In this document: positions 8,759 to 17,492 of the stretch, piece by piece
How positions within the stretch are numbered: the stretch's first letter is position 1
How the letters are laid out: every line of letters begins with the position of its first letter
Assembly (NCBI GenBank): GCA_900539145.1
Contig: UQAX01000007.1
Coordinates: 11,674-75,673, forward strand
Length of the DNA: 64,000 nucleotides
Origin: an uncultured Blautia sp.
GTDB lineage: Bacteria; Bacillota; Clostridia; Lachnospirales; Lachnospiraceae
Reading direction: 5' to 3'
Notes under the pieces: model-generated
The model's database searches: none
The model's input: only the letters and a program-made list of their open reading frames with translations
Told to the model about the DNA's origin: nothing
Program-made: the position numbers and the translations under genes

Positions 8759-9781
8759 ATGGCTGAGAAGAAATCGGTTTCTATGCAGGATATAGCAGAT
8801 GAGCTGGGCGTAAGTAAAGTTACTGTTTCCAAAGCCTTAAATGGCAAGGAAGGAGTCGGCGAGGCTCTCAAGAAAAAAATCGCTGATTTGGCAGAGAAAT
8901 CAGGATATGTTCTTCCCAATTATGGAAACAGGAAGACGAAAAAAGTCGGAATTATTATGAGCGATCGTTTTAATTCCGGAGACGAAGGCAAGTTCTACAT
9001 GGCAATGTATGAAAAAATTATTAGTGAACTTCAGAAAGCTTCCTGTACCAGCATGATGATATCACCTAATCGACATAGTCTTGCAGGAGATTTACAGACT
9101 ATTAAGTCATCGGGAATATTTGATGGCCTGATATTTCTAGGAATACTGGATTGGGAAGTGAAAAAGCAATTAGATGCCGTTAATCTTCCGAAAATCTATG
9201 TGGATGTCTATGATGAAACTCATAAATCAGACTCGGTTGTGACAGAAAATATTTACAGCTGTTATGAAATTACCAATTATCTGATACATCAGGGACATAC
9301 AGAGATTGGATTTGTAGGAACGGTGGGAGCTACTACAAGTATCACAGACCGTTATCTGGGATACGTAAGGAGTATGCTGGAAAATAATATTACTCCCCAA
9401 GATGTATGGAATATTCCGGACCGCAGTCAGGAAGGAGAGGCAATACCTTTAGAACTTCCGAAAGAAATGCCTACTGCATTTGTATGCAACTGTGATGAAA
9501 CGGCATTTCAGTTGGTTAAGGAATTAACAGCAAAAGGTTATCATATACCGGAGGATATTTCTGTGGCAGGATTTGATAATTCCATTTATGCACAGGTTTG
9601 CAGTCCGCCGCTTACTACAGTGGCAGTTGACATCGAAGAAATCGGTAAACTTGCAGCACGGCGTATGATAAAGCACATGAGCAACCCTGCGAAAAAGGGC
9701 GGAGGTGTATTCCGAGTTCCCGGCAATATTATATACCGGGAGTCTGTTCGTAATATAAAAAGAGAGGAACAGAAATCATAA
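8759..9781 (+). CDS. LacI-family transcriptional regulator of the mannoside operon
   Basis: This 340-residue protein has an N-terminal LacI helix-turn-helix (SMQDIADELGVSKVTVSKAL, residues 7-26) and a periplasmic-binding-protein-like effector domain containing GYHIPEDISVAGFDNS and PPLTTVAVDIEEIG. It is the first gene before an ABC importer and mannosidase genes on the same strand, 18 bases ahead of the first permease, so it is probably both co-transcribed with and controlling them. The ligand is likely a mannose-containing sugar. The start at 8759 follows AGGGAAAAGGGGG. It has the normal family length. Confidence 0.93.
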   Translation: MAEKKSVSMQDIADELGVSKVTVSKALNGKEGVGEALKKKIADLAEKSGYVLPNYGNRKTKKVGIIMSDRFNSGDEGKFYMAMYEKIISELQKASCTSMMISPNRHSLAGDLQTIKSSGIFDGLIFLGILDWEVKKQLDAVNLPKIYVDVYDETHKSDSVVTENIYSCYEITNYLIHQGHTEIGFVGTVGATTSITDRYLGYVRSMLENNITPQDVWNIPDRSQEGEAIPLELPKEMPTAFVCNCDETAFQLVKELTAKGYHIPEDISVAGFDNSIYAQVCSPPLTTVAVDIEEIGKLAARRMIKHMSNPAKKGGGVFRVPGNIIYRESVRNIKREEQKS

Positions 9782-9799
9782 ACTAAAAGATAAGGAGGA

Positions 9800-10759
9800 A
9801 TGGAGTTGAAGAAAGAAAAAAAACTCAGAAAAAGAAATCGTTGGACAAAAAACGATACGGAGCTGACCATTCTGGCGCTTCCAACAGCAGTCTGGTATGT
9901 GTTATTCTGTTTTCTGCCAATGTTCGGTTTGATCATTGCATTTAAGAATTACAAAGTTACTGCCGGAGAAAGCTTCATTTACAATGTTTTCCACAGTGAC
10001 TGGTCAGGCTTTAAAAACTTCGAATTCTTAATAAAGTCCAATGACTTATTCGTTATTTTAAGAAACACAATCCTTTATAACTTAGCATTTATTGTAATTG
10101 GGATGATCCTTTCCGTAGGCTTTGCGATTATGATTAGCTTACTGCACAACAAGAGAGCTTCCAAAGTATATCAGACATTAATGTTCTTCCCATACTTTAT
10201 GTCATGGGTAGTAGCATCTTATTTCCTGGATGCTTTCTTAAATCAGGACAATGGTTTAATTAACACAATGCTTCGTGACGGAGGACATGAACCGGTTCAG
10301 TGGTACATGAAAGCAAGCGTTTGGCCAGCTATTTTAATCTTTATGTATCTGTGGAAGAGTACGGGATATAACATGGTTATTTATTTATCCAGTATCTCGG
10401 GAATTGATACTACTTTATACGAAGCGGCTGTTATGGACGGCGCTAATAAGCGTCAGCAGGTAAGATACATTACACTGCCTTGTCTGAAAAACGTTATTAT
10501 TATGATGTTTATCCTGAACGTAGGTAAGATTTTCTATTCAGACTTTGGATTATTTTTCCAGTTGTCTCAGGGTGCAACCGGTTCTATCTTTAATACAACA
10601 GCAACCATTGATACTCAGGTATTTAACATGCTGCAGTCTTCAGCACCAATTGGTATGACTTCAGCAGTAACCTTCTTCCAGTCAGTAGCATGTTGTATTA
10701 CTATTTTAGTTGCTAATGCAATTGTGCGAAAAGTAGATGAAGACAGTGCAATTATATAG
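9800..10759 (+). CDS. ABC transporter permease, LplB type
   Basis: This 319-residue inner-membrane protein has about six transmembrane segments after a basic N terminus. LplB-class features are seen: ALPTAVWYVLFCFLPMFG, FKNYKV and the EAA loop YEAAVMDGANKRQQVRYITL (residues 214-233). It forms the importer with the permease and lipoprotein encoded just downstream. No ATPase is encoded in this operon, which is normal for the LplB/YtcP class. The start follows AAGGAGG. Confidence 0.93.
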   Translation: MELKKEKKLRKRNRWTKNDTELTILALPTAVWYVLFCFLPMFGLIIAFKNYKVTAGESFIYNVFHSDWSGFKNFEFLIKSNDLFVILRNTILYNLAFIVIGMILSVGFAIMISLLHNKRASKVYQTLMFFPYFMSWVVASYFLDAFLNQDNGLINTMLRDGGHEPVQWYMKASVWPAILIFMYLWKSTGYNMVIYLSSISGIDTTLYEAAVMDGANKRQQVRYITLPCLKNVIIMMFILNVGKIFYSDFGLFFQLSQGATGSIFNTTATIDTQVFNMLQSSAPIGMTSAVTFFQSVACCITILVANAIVRKVDEDSAII

Positions 10760-10770
10760 GAGGTGTAAAA

Positions 10771-11703
10771 ATGGCGAAAAATAAAAAAGATTTAGATCTT
10801 GCAGATTCTTCAAAATTGAATAGAATTTCCGGTGGAACCAACGCGATTTTTAACATTATATTCATCCTATTGGCATTGATTTGTATTATTCCGGTATTTT
10901 TTGTCTTCATGATTTCTATTTCATCTGAGGACTCTATTGCACAAAACGGTTATCGTTTTATTCCGGAAGTATTTTCACTGGATGCCTATAAATTCTTAGG
11001 TCGTGAAATTTCCATGATTATTGATGCTCTGGGAGTTTCCGTAATCGTAACGGCAGTAGGTACTGCATTAGGTGTTGCTTTGACAACTTTAATGGGATAT
11101 GTAATTTCCAGACGCAGTTATAAATTGAACAATTTCTTTACTATGTTAGTTTTCATTCCTATGGTTTTCAATGGTGGTATGATTTCATCTTATGTAGTAA
11201 ATACACAGTTCATGCACTTGAAAGATACTATGTGGGCACTGATACTTCCGCTGTGTGTATCTTCATTCAACGTAGTAATTTGTAAGACGTTCTTTAGAAC
11301 GAATATACCGGAGTCTGTTATTGAGTCCGCTCAGATTGACGGCGCTACACAGTTCCAGATTTTCGGAAAGATTGCTTTGCCACTGTCAAAACCTCTGTTG
11401 GCAACAATCGCTTTGTTCCTTACATTTGGTTATTGGAACGACTGGTTCCAGTCATCCCTGTACATTACAGACTCATCTCTGTATTCCTTACAGGCTCTGC
11501 TGGATCATTTCGAAAGAAATATGCAGGCAATGTTAAGCAATCCGGCGCTTGGTGTCAGCATGACTGACTACATCAATTCCATGCCGAAGGAAGGCGCCAG
11601 AATGGCGATGGCAGTAATTATTATCGTTCCGATTGCGTGCTGCTATCCGTTCTTCCAGAAATACTTTATTTCAGGTCTTACAGTCGGAGCTGTAAAGGGC
11701 TGA
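10771..11703 (+). CDS. Carbohydrate ABC transporter permease, YtcP type
   Basis: This 310-residue second permease has six hydrophobic segments and the EAA loop IESAQIDGATQFQIFGKIAL (about residues 184-203). The conserved PLSKPLLATIALF stretch and the C-terminal YFISGLTVGAVKG tail are typical of the YtcP/LplC group. It starts 11 bases after the first permease with an AGGAGGTG ribosome binding site. A strong hairpin follows it before the lipoprotein gene. Confidence 0.93.
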   Translation: MAKNKKDLDLADSSKLNRISGGTNAIFNIIFILLALICIIPVFFVFMISISSEDSIAQNGYRFIPEVFSLDAYKFLGREISMIIDALGVSVIVTAVGTALGVALTTLMGYVISRRSYKLNNFFTMLVFIPMVFNGGMISSYVVNTQFMHLKDTMWALILPLCVSSFNVVICKTFFRTNIPESVIESAQIDGATQFQIFGKIALPLSKPLLATIALFLTFGYWNDWFQSSLYITDSSLYSLQALLDHFERNMQAMLSNPALGVSMTDYINSMPKEGARMAMAVIIIVPIACCYPFFQKYFISGLTVGAVKG

Positions 11704-11722
11704 TACAACCCAACGATATTTT

Positions 11723-11746
11723 CCGGAAGCAATATCCGGCTTCCGG
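11723..11746 (+). other. Intercistronic hairpin before the solute-binding protein gene
   Basis: CCGGAAGC pairs perfectly with GCTTCCGG across an 8-base loop, with no T-run after it. Such elements between permease and binding-protein genes usually mark RNA processing or stabilise the more abundant binding-protein message. Confidence 0.6.
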
Positions 11747-11788
11747 TGAAATTAAAAATTATAAAAATCCAAAGGAGGATATTTTACA

Positions 11789-13240
11789 ATGAAAAAAAGA
11801 CAAGTTATTGCTTTAGGACTTGTAGCTGCAATGAGTATGGGACTCTTAGCAGGATGTGGTTCAGAAGGTAAAAAAGCTGATGCCGGCAAAGGCGAAGGTA
11901 AAGATGATGTTGTAACATTAAAATGGATTCAGGTAGGAAATGGTATGCCTAAGAACTACGACGAATGGCTGAAACAGATCAATCCATACCTTGAAGAAAA
12001 AATTGGTGTAAACGTAGACATGGAAATCGTTCCATGGGGTGACTGGGATAACAGAAGAAGTGTTATCACAAACTCCGGCGAATACTTCGATATTCTTTTC
12101 ACAGACCAGACACGTTACAATGCAGAAATTGCAAACGGTTCTTTATTAGACTTAACAGAACTGTTACCAAAAGAAGCACCGGAACTGTATGAAATGATCC
12201 CGGAAGATTACTGGACAGCAATGAAGGTTGATGACAAAATCTACGGTGTGCCATCTTACAAAGACAGCTCCCTTACAGAATACTTTGTTTGGGACAAAGA
12301 CATGGCAGATAAATACAATATCGATATCAACGCAGTTACTGACTTCAATTCTCTGTATGAAGCATTAAAGACAATCAAAGAAGGTGAAGGAACAGCACCA
12401 TATCGTATGTCTAAAAACGGTGCAAACTTCTTAATCAACATGGGATTTGATGATTTAAGTGCAAGCTTACCTGTATTAGGTGTTAAATATACAGATGAAA
12501 GCAAAACAGTAGTAAACCCATTAGCAGATGAAGAAATTTTAGCAACTCTTGATATCGTACACAAAATGTATAAAGAAGGTCTTATCAATGGTGATGCACC
12601 GACAGCCGATGACTCTAACCAGTACAGAACATTCTTTACAGCACAGGGATGGAGTGGCGCTGCAACTACTACATGGGGACCAAACAACGGTATCAACAAT
12701 TGTGTAGCAGTTAAATATGGAGATACAGTAGTTTCTAACACAACAGTACGTGGTTCTATTAACGGTATTTATTCAGGATCTAAACATCCGGAAAAAGCTT
12801 TACAGTTATTAAACTTAGTTAATACAGACTCTAAAGTTCGTGACTTATTCTACTACGGTGTAGAAGGTTCTGACTTCGAATATACAGAAGACGGAAAAGT
12901 TAACAGACTGACAACAGACTGGGGAATGGCTGGTTATACACAGGGTACATTCTTTAACGTAACTCAGCAGGCAATCGAAACATTCAATCAGTGGGATGAA
13001 GTTAAAGAATTAAATGAAAATGCAAACCCATCTGTATTACTTGGATTTAACCTTGATACATCTAAGATTGAAACAGAACTTGCAAACTGCCGTGCCGTAT
13101 ATGAAAAATACTATTCAGAATTCTTCACAGGCGCTCAGGATCCAAGAGAACTGATCAAGACAATTGAAAGTGAATTGGAAACAGCAGGTTGGGAAACAAT
13201 CCGTGCAGAAGCACAGAAACAGATTGACGCTGCAAAATAA
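11789..13240 (+). CDS. Extracellular solute-binding lipoprotein of the mannoside importer
   Basis: This 483-residue lipoprotein has signal peptide MKKRQVIALGLVAAMSMG and lipobox LLAGC, with the lipidated cysteine near residue 23. The mature part is a family 1-like sugar-binding protein, with a YGVPSYKDS-type segment and C-terminal helices. It captures the oligosaccharide on the outside of the membrane and delivers it to the two permeases encoded upstream. Codon use is biased toward a few preferred codons, as expected for a highly expressed gene. It starts after AAAGGAGG and is flanked by hairpins that would allow higher mRNA abundance than its neighbours. Confidence 0.93.
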   Translation: MKKRQVIALGLVAAMSMGLLAGCGSEGKKADAGKGEGKDDVVTLKWIQVGNGMPKNYDEWLKQINPYLEEKIGVNVDMEIVPWGDWDNRRSVITNSGEYFDILFTDQTRYNAEIANGSLLDLTELLPKEAPELYEMIPEDYWTAMKVDDKIYGVPSYKDSSLTEYFVWDKDMADKYNIDINAVTDFNSLYEALKTIKEGEGTAPYRMSKNGANFLINMGFDDLSASLPVLGVKYTDESKTVVNPLADEEILATLDIVHKMYKEGLINGDAPTADDSNQYRTFFTAQGWSGAATTTWGPNNGINNCVAVKYGDTVVSNTTVRGSINGIYSGSKHPEKALQLLNLVNTDSKVRDLFYYGVEGSDFEYTEDGKVNRLTTDWGMAGYTQGTFFNVTQQAIETFNQWDEVKELNENANPSVLLGFNLDTSKIETELANCRAVYEKYYSEFFTGAQDPRELIKTIESELETAGWETIRAEAQKQIDAAK

Positions 13241-13267
13241 AATTAACTGAGAATAAATATAGGGAGT

Positions 13268-13300
13268 GGGGGCATTTTCTGGAAAATGGAGGATGCCCCT
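13268..13300 (+). other. Compound hairpin between binding-protein and GH130 genes
   Basis: GGGGCAT pairs with ATGCCCC, with an inner TTTTC/GAAAA stem; no long T-run follows. It lies 20 bases before the GH130 start. It is a probable mRNA 3' stabiliser or partial attenuator. Confidence 0.6.
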
Positions 13301-13319
13301 ATTCTGATAAGGAGGACAA

Positions 13320-14306
13320 ATGTCAAAGATTATTGGAAATTCATTAAAAAATATTCCATGGCAGGAAAAACCGGAAAATTATAATATGCCTATCTGGAGA
13401 TATACACAGAACCCAATCATTAACCGTAATGATATTCCAAGCTCCAACAGTATTTTCAACAGTGCTGTTGTACCTTTTAAAGATGGTTTTGCAGGTGTGT
13501 TCAGATGTGACAGCAAATGTGTAAGCATGGATATCTTCGCAGGATTTTCAAAAGACGGTATCAACTGGGAAATCAATCACGAACCGATTACTTTTGAAGG
13601 TGATGCAGAGGTTACAAAGAGAGAGTATCGTTATGATCCACGTGTTTGCTTTATCGAAGACAGATACTATATCACATGGTGTAACGGATATCACGGACCG
13701 ACAATCGGTATTGCTTATACTTTTGATTTCAAGACTTTCCATCAGTTAGAAAACGCATTTTTACCATATAACAGAAATGGTGTGCTTTTCCCAAGAAAAA
13801 TCAATGGAAACTATATGATGCTGAGCAGACCAAGTGATACAGGACATACACCATTCGGTGATATCTTCTGCAGTCAGAGCCCTGATTTGGAATACTGGGG
13901 ACACCACAGACATGTAATGTCCACAGAAAAAGGCGATATCTCTGCATGGCAGTCTACAAAGATTGGTCCGGGTCCTGTTCCGATTGAGACAGATGAAGGA
14001 TGGTTATTGATTTACCATGGTGTTATCAACACATGTAACGGATTTGTATATCGTATGGGTGCAGCACTTTTAGACTTAAATGAGCCATGGAAAGTAATTG
14101 CACGTTCTAAAGCTTATGTATTAGGACCTTACGAATTATATGAATGTGTAGGAGATGTACCGAACGTAGTATTCCCATGTGCAACTCTTACAGATGCTGA
14201 TACAGGAAGAATTGCCATTTATTATGGTTGTGCAGATACAGTTACAGGTCTTGCCTTTACAACTGTTGATGATATGTTAAAATATATTAAAGAAAATGCT
14301 TTTTAA
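13320..14306 (+). CDS. GH130 beta-mannoside phosphorylase
   Basis: This enzyme splits beta-1,4-linked mannosides with inorganic phosphate, giving mannose-1-phosphate. At 328 residues it fits the shorter GH130 group (mannooligosaccharide or mannosyl-GlcNAc phosphorylases) better than the roughly 390-residue mannosylglucose phosphorylases. Visible family blocks are [17 protein letters not shown], the general-acid Asp in [35 protein letters not shown] and [19 protein letters not shown]. There is no signal peptide, so it is cytoplasmic. Products would enter metabolism through the phosphohexomutase and isomerase encoded downstream. Whether the acceptor side is mannose, glucose or GlcNAc is unresolved. 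Confidence 0.9.
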   Translation: MSKIIGNSLKNIPWQEKPENYNMPIWRYTQNPIINRNDIPSSNSIFNSAVVPFKDGFAGVFRCDSKCVSMDIFAGFSKDGINWEINHEPITFEGDAEVTKREYRYDPRVCFIEDRYYITWCNGYHGPTIGIAYTFDFKTFHQLENAFLPYNRNGVLFPRKINGNYMMLSRPSDTGHTPFGDIFCSQSPDLEYWGHHRHVMSTEKGDISAWQSTKIGPGPVPIETDEGWLLIYHGVINTCNGFVYRMGAALLDLNEPWKVIARSKAYVLGPYELYECVGDVPNVVFPCATLTDADTGRIAIYYGCADTVTGLAFTTVDDMLKYIKENAF

Positions 14307-14310
14307 TGAA

Positions 14311-14334
14311 CCTGTTGGAGAGTTTCTCAACAGG
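14311..14334 (+). other. Hairpin downstream of the GH130 gene
   Basis: CCTGTTG pairs with CAACAGG around a 10-base loop, immediately after the GH130 stop codon. It may protect the 3' end of the upstream message. Confidence 0.5.
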
Positions 14335-14340
14335 AAAGTG

Positions 14341-14374
14341 CTCCTAGGTGCATTAGATGCATCTGGGAGTTTTT
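14341..14374 (+). terminator. Internal terminator or attenuator between GH130 and GH38 genes
   Basis: CTCCTAGGTGCAT pairs with ATGCATCTGGGAG (two mismatches) around a 3-base loop, followed by TTTTT. The next gene continues on the same strand within 30 bases, so partial readthrough is expected. Confidence 0.75.
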
Positions 14375-14402
14375 ATCTTAGGACAAGGAGTGATGCGATA
14401 GC

Positions 14403-17400
14403 ATGAGATTTATTGAAGACAGAATTTCCGTAATATGCAATGAATTAAAAGAATTAGCTTTTGTAAAAAAAGAACCGGTAAATGGAGTTGTTTATAAGAA
14501 GGGATTATATTTTTACCCTCATGAAGCAGATGAGTCAGCGAAACCATGGGAGGAGTTTGACAGCAAGACCATGCACTGGTACGGTCCGGATGAACATTAT
14601 TGGTTCAGAGCACAGTATACGGTTCCAAAGAGCATGGACGGAAAGACTCTTTACCTCAAGGTGGCAACACAGGTAGACCACTGGGATTATGCAAGAAATC
14701 CACAGTTTTTGCTGTTTGTAAACGGACAGATGACACAGGGTATGGATATTAACCACCAGACGGTAATGCTGGAAAAGAGTGCAAAAGAGGGGGATACCTA
14801 TACCATTGATTTACAGGGGTATACAGGTGTTATGTTTGCGGAGCTGACATTTACCATGGAAGCCGTGGAAGTAGACGAAAGAATTAACGAGATTTACTAT
14901 GACATCGTTGTTCCTCTTCAGGGATTTTCCAGAATGCCGGAAGATGATAAGGTGAGAAAAGACCTGCGTACAATCCTGAATAATACCGTTAATCTTTTGG
15001 ATTTGCGTACACCTTATTCTGAGGAATTTTATCAGTCCATAGAAGAAGCACGCAATTATATTCAGAAAGCATTATATGAAGATATGAGCGGTTACGAAGA
15101 TGTGATTGCTACTTGTATCGGACATACACATATTGACGTGGCATGGCTTTGGACTGTGGCACAGACAAGAGAAAAAGTGGCAAGAAGCTTCTCCACTGTA
15201 CTGAAATACATGGACGAGTATCCGGGATACAGATTTATGTCCAGCCAGCCGGCGCTGTATCAGTTCCTGAAAGAGAGATATCCGGAAACTTACGAAAAGA
15301 TTAAAGAACGTGTAAAAGAAGGCAGATGGGAGCCGGAAGGCGGCATGTGGGTTGAAGCGGACTGTAATCTCACAAGCGGCGAGTCTCTGGTGCGTCAGTT
15401 CCTTTACGGAAAACGCTTCTTCAAAGAGGAATTTGGCATCGACAGCCGTATTTTATGGCTTCCTGACGTATTCGGCTATTCAGGCGCTCTGCCTCAGATT
15501 ATGAAAAAGAGTGGTATTGACTATTTCATGACTACAAAGCTGGCATGGAACCAGATTAACAAAGTTCCTTATGATACTATGATGTGGAGAGGAATTGACG
15601 GAAGTGAGATTTTCACTCACCTGATTACTACTTTAGGCGTAGGACAGAGTGAAGCTGACTTCTTCACAACTTATAACGGTATGCTGCATCCTGATGCAAT
15701 TCTGGGCGGTTGGCATCGTTATCAGAATAAAGATATTAACAACGATATTCTTATTGCCTTCGGATACGGTGACGGAGGCGGCGGTCCTACAAGAGAAATG
15801 CTGGAAACCTCCAAACGTATGGAAAAAGGTATTCGTGGAATTCCAAAAGTACGTCAGGAGTTTGCAGGTAAATACTTTGAAGAGCTTGAGGAGCGTGTGG
15901 AAGGAAACAAGAGCCTGCCTGTATGGGAAGGTGAGCTGTATTTTGAATACCACAGAGGAACTTACACTTCTATGGGAAGAAATAAACGTTCTAACCGCAG
16001 ATGTGAGCAGCTTTTAATGGATACAGAATTATTGGAAGTGCTCACAGGAACAAGCGAAAAAGAGGAAATGGATAAAATCTGGAGAACCGTGCTTCTGAAC
16101 CAGTTCCACGATATTTTACCGGGTTCTTCTATTGCAGAGGTATATGAAGTAACAAAGAAAGAATATGCAGAGATTGAAAGCCGTCTGGCAGAAATGATTG
16201 AAGAAAAGTTAAATCTTCTTACTGTTGACGGAGAGGACAAAGTCAGCGTATTTAATACATTGGGATTTGAGAGAAATGACGTTGTAAACTTAGGCGACTG
16301 CCATGCAGCGGCATTGACAGATGAAAGCGGTAAGATTTATCCGGTACAGGAAACAGCAGATGGGGCAGTTGCTTATATTACAGACATTCCTGCAAAAGGC
16401 GGAAGAACTTTCCGTATTTTAGAAACAGCAGAAAAAGAAGCTTCCGACATTCAGATTACAGAAAACGGTGTGGAAACTCCGTTCTATCGTATTTCTATTG
16501 ATGAAAACGGTCTGTTTACTTCTATTTATGATAAAGAGTGCGACCGTGAAGTATTACAGGATGGAGCAAAAGGAAATCTCCTTCGTATGTATGAAGATAA
16601 ACCAATGCACTATGACTGCTGGGATATTGATATGTACTATTCTGAAAAATACTGGGATGCGGAAAAAGCAGATAAAATCCAGTGGACAGAAGAAGGCCCT
16701 GTACGTGCTACTTTGGAAATTCAGCGCACAATCAGCAATTCTGTAATTAAACAGCAAATTCATTTCTATGCAGACAGCAGAAGAATTGACTTCTCTACAT
16801 GGGTAGATTGGAAAGAGCATCAGCACTTACTGAAGGTTCACTTCCCTGTAAATATTCACTCAGATGAGGCAACCTTTGAAGTACAGTTCGGTAATCTGAA
16901 GAGAAAAATTCATGGAAATACAAGCTGGGATGAAGCCAGATTTGAAAGCTGCGGACAGAAGTGGATGGATATTTCCGAAGGTCACTATGGCGTCAGCTTG
17001 TTAAATAACTGTAAATACGGTTACTCTGCAAAAGACGGCAATATTGCTCTTACCTTGATAAAATCAGGTATTGAGCCGAATAAAACAGCAGACCAGGAAG
17101 AGCATATATTTACTTATGCTTTATATCCGCATAAAGAAACATGGAGCGCAGCAGGAACCGTTCAGGAGGCTTACAAGCTGAACCAGCCGGCTTATGCAGC
17201 GGCGGGAGAGCTGAAAAATTCAGGAAAATCCTTTGTTTCTGTAAATAAAGATAATATTATTATTGAAACAGTAAAACCGGCGGAAAACGGCGACGGCATG
17301 ATTGTTAGACTGTATGACTGTGAAAACAGCCTGACAAAAGCAACGCTTACATTTTCCGAAGGAGAACTGGAAAGCGTAGAAGAATGTAACCTTATGGAAG

Positions 17401-17492
17401 AAAAAGAAGCAGATGTTGAGGCTTGCGGCAACAGCTTTACGGTATCTGTGAAACCTTATGAAATTAAGACTTATCGTGTGAGGTTAAAATAA
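14403..17492 (+). CDS. GH38 alpha-mannosidase
   Basis: This 1,029-residue cytoplasmic enzyme, with no signal peptide, removes alpha-linked mannose. After an N-terminal beta domain, the GH38 catalytic domain begins with the zinc-site motif GHTHIDVAWLW (about residues 240-250). EGGMWVEADCNL and the nucleophile block LWLPDVFGYSGALPQ (Asp near residue 356) follow, then the third zinc-ligand region LLNQFHDILPGSSI. C-terminal beta-sandwich domains complete the usual bacterial length. It overlaps the GH3 gene by one base (TAATG), implying coupled translation. Together with GH130 it points to substrates carrying both alpha- and beta-mannose, such as N-glycan cores. Confidence 0.95.
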   Translation: MRFIEDRISVICNELKELAFVKKEPVNGVVYKKGLYFYPHEADESAKPWEEFDSKTMHWYGPDEHYWFRAQYTVPKSMDGKTLYLKVATQVDHWDYARNPQFLLFVNGQMTQGMDINHQTVMLEKSAKEGDTYTIDLQGYTGVMFAELTFTMEAVEVDERINEIYYDIVVPLQGFSRMPEDDKVRKDLRTILNNTVNLLDLRTPYSEEFYQSIEEARNYIQKALYEDMSGYEDVIATCIGHTHIDVAWLWTVAQTREKVARSFSTVLKYMDEYPGYRFMSSQPALYQFLKERYPETYEKIKERVKEGRWEPEGGMWVEADCNLTSGESLVRQFLYGKRFFKEEFGIDSRILWLPDVFGYSGALPQIMKKSGIDYFMTTKLAWNQINKVPYDTMMWRGIDGSEIFTHLITTLGVGQSEADFFTTYNGMLHPDAILGGWHRYQNKDINNDILIAFGYGDGGGGPTREMLETSKRMEKGIRGIPKVRQEFAGKYFEELEERVEGNKSLPVWEGELYFEYHRGTYTSMGRNKRSNRRCEQLLMDTELLEVLTGTSEKEEMDKIWRTVLLNQFHDILPGSSIAEVYEVTKKEYAEIESRLAEMIEEKLNLLTVDGEDKVSVFNTLGFERNDVVNLGDCHAAALTDESGKIYPVQETADGAVAYITDIPAKGGRTFRILETAEKEASDIQITENGVETPFYRISIDENGLFTSIYDKECDREVLQDGAKGNLLRMYEDKPMHYDCWDIDMYYSEKYWDAEKADKIQWTEEGPVRATLEIQRTISNSVIKQQIHFYADSRRIDFSTWVDWKEHQHLLKVHFPVNIHSDEATFEVQFGNLKRKIHGNTSWDEARFESCGQKWMDISEGHYGVSLLNNCKYGYSAKDGNIALTLIKSGIEPNKTADQEEHIFTYALYPHKETWSAAGTVQEAYKLNQPAYAAAGELKNSGKSFVSVNKDNIIIETVKPAENGDGMIVRLYDCENSLTKATLTFSEGELESVEECNLMEEKEADVEACGNSFTVSVKPYEIKTYRVRLK

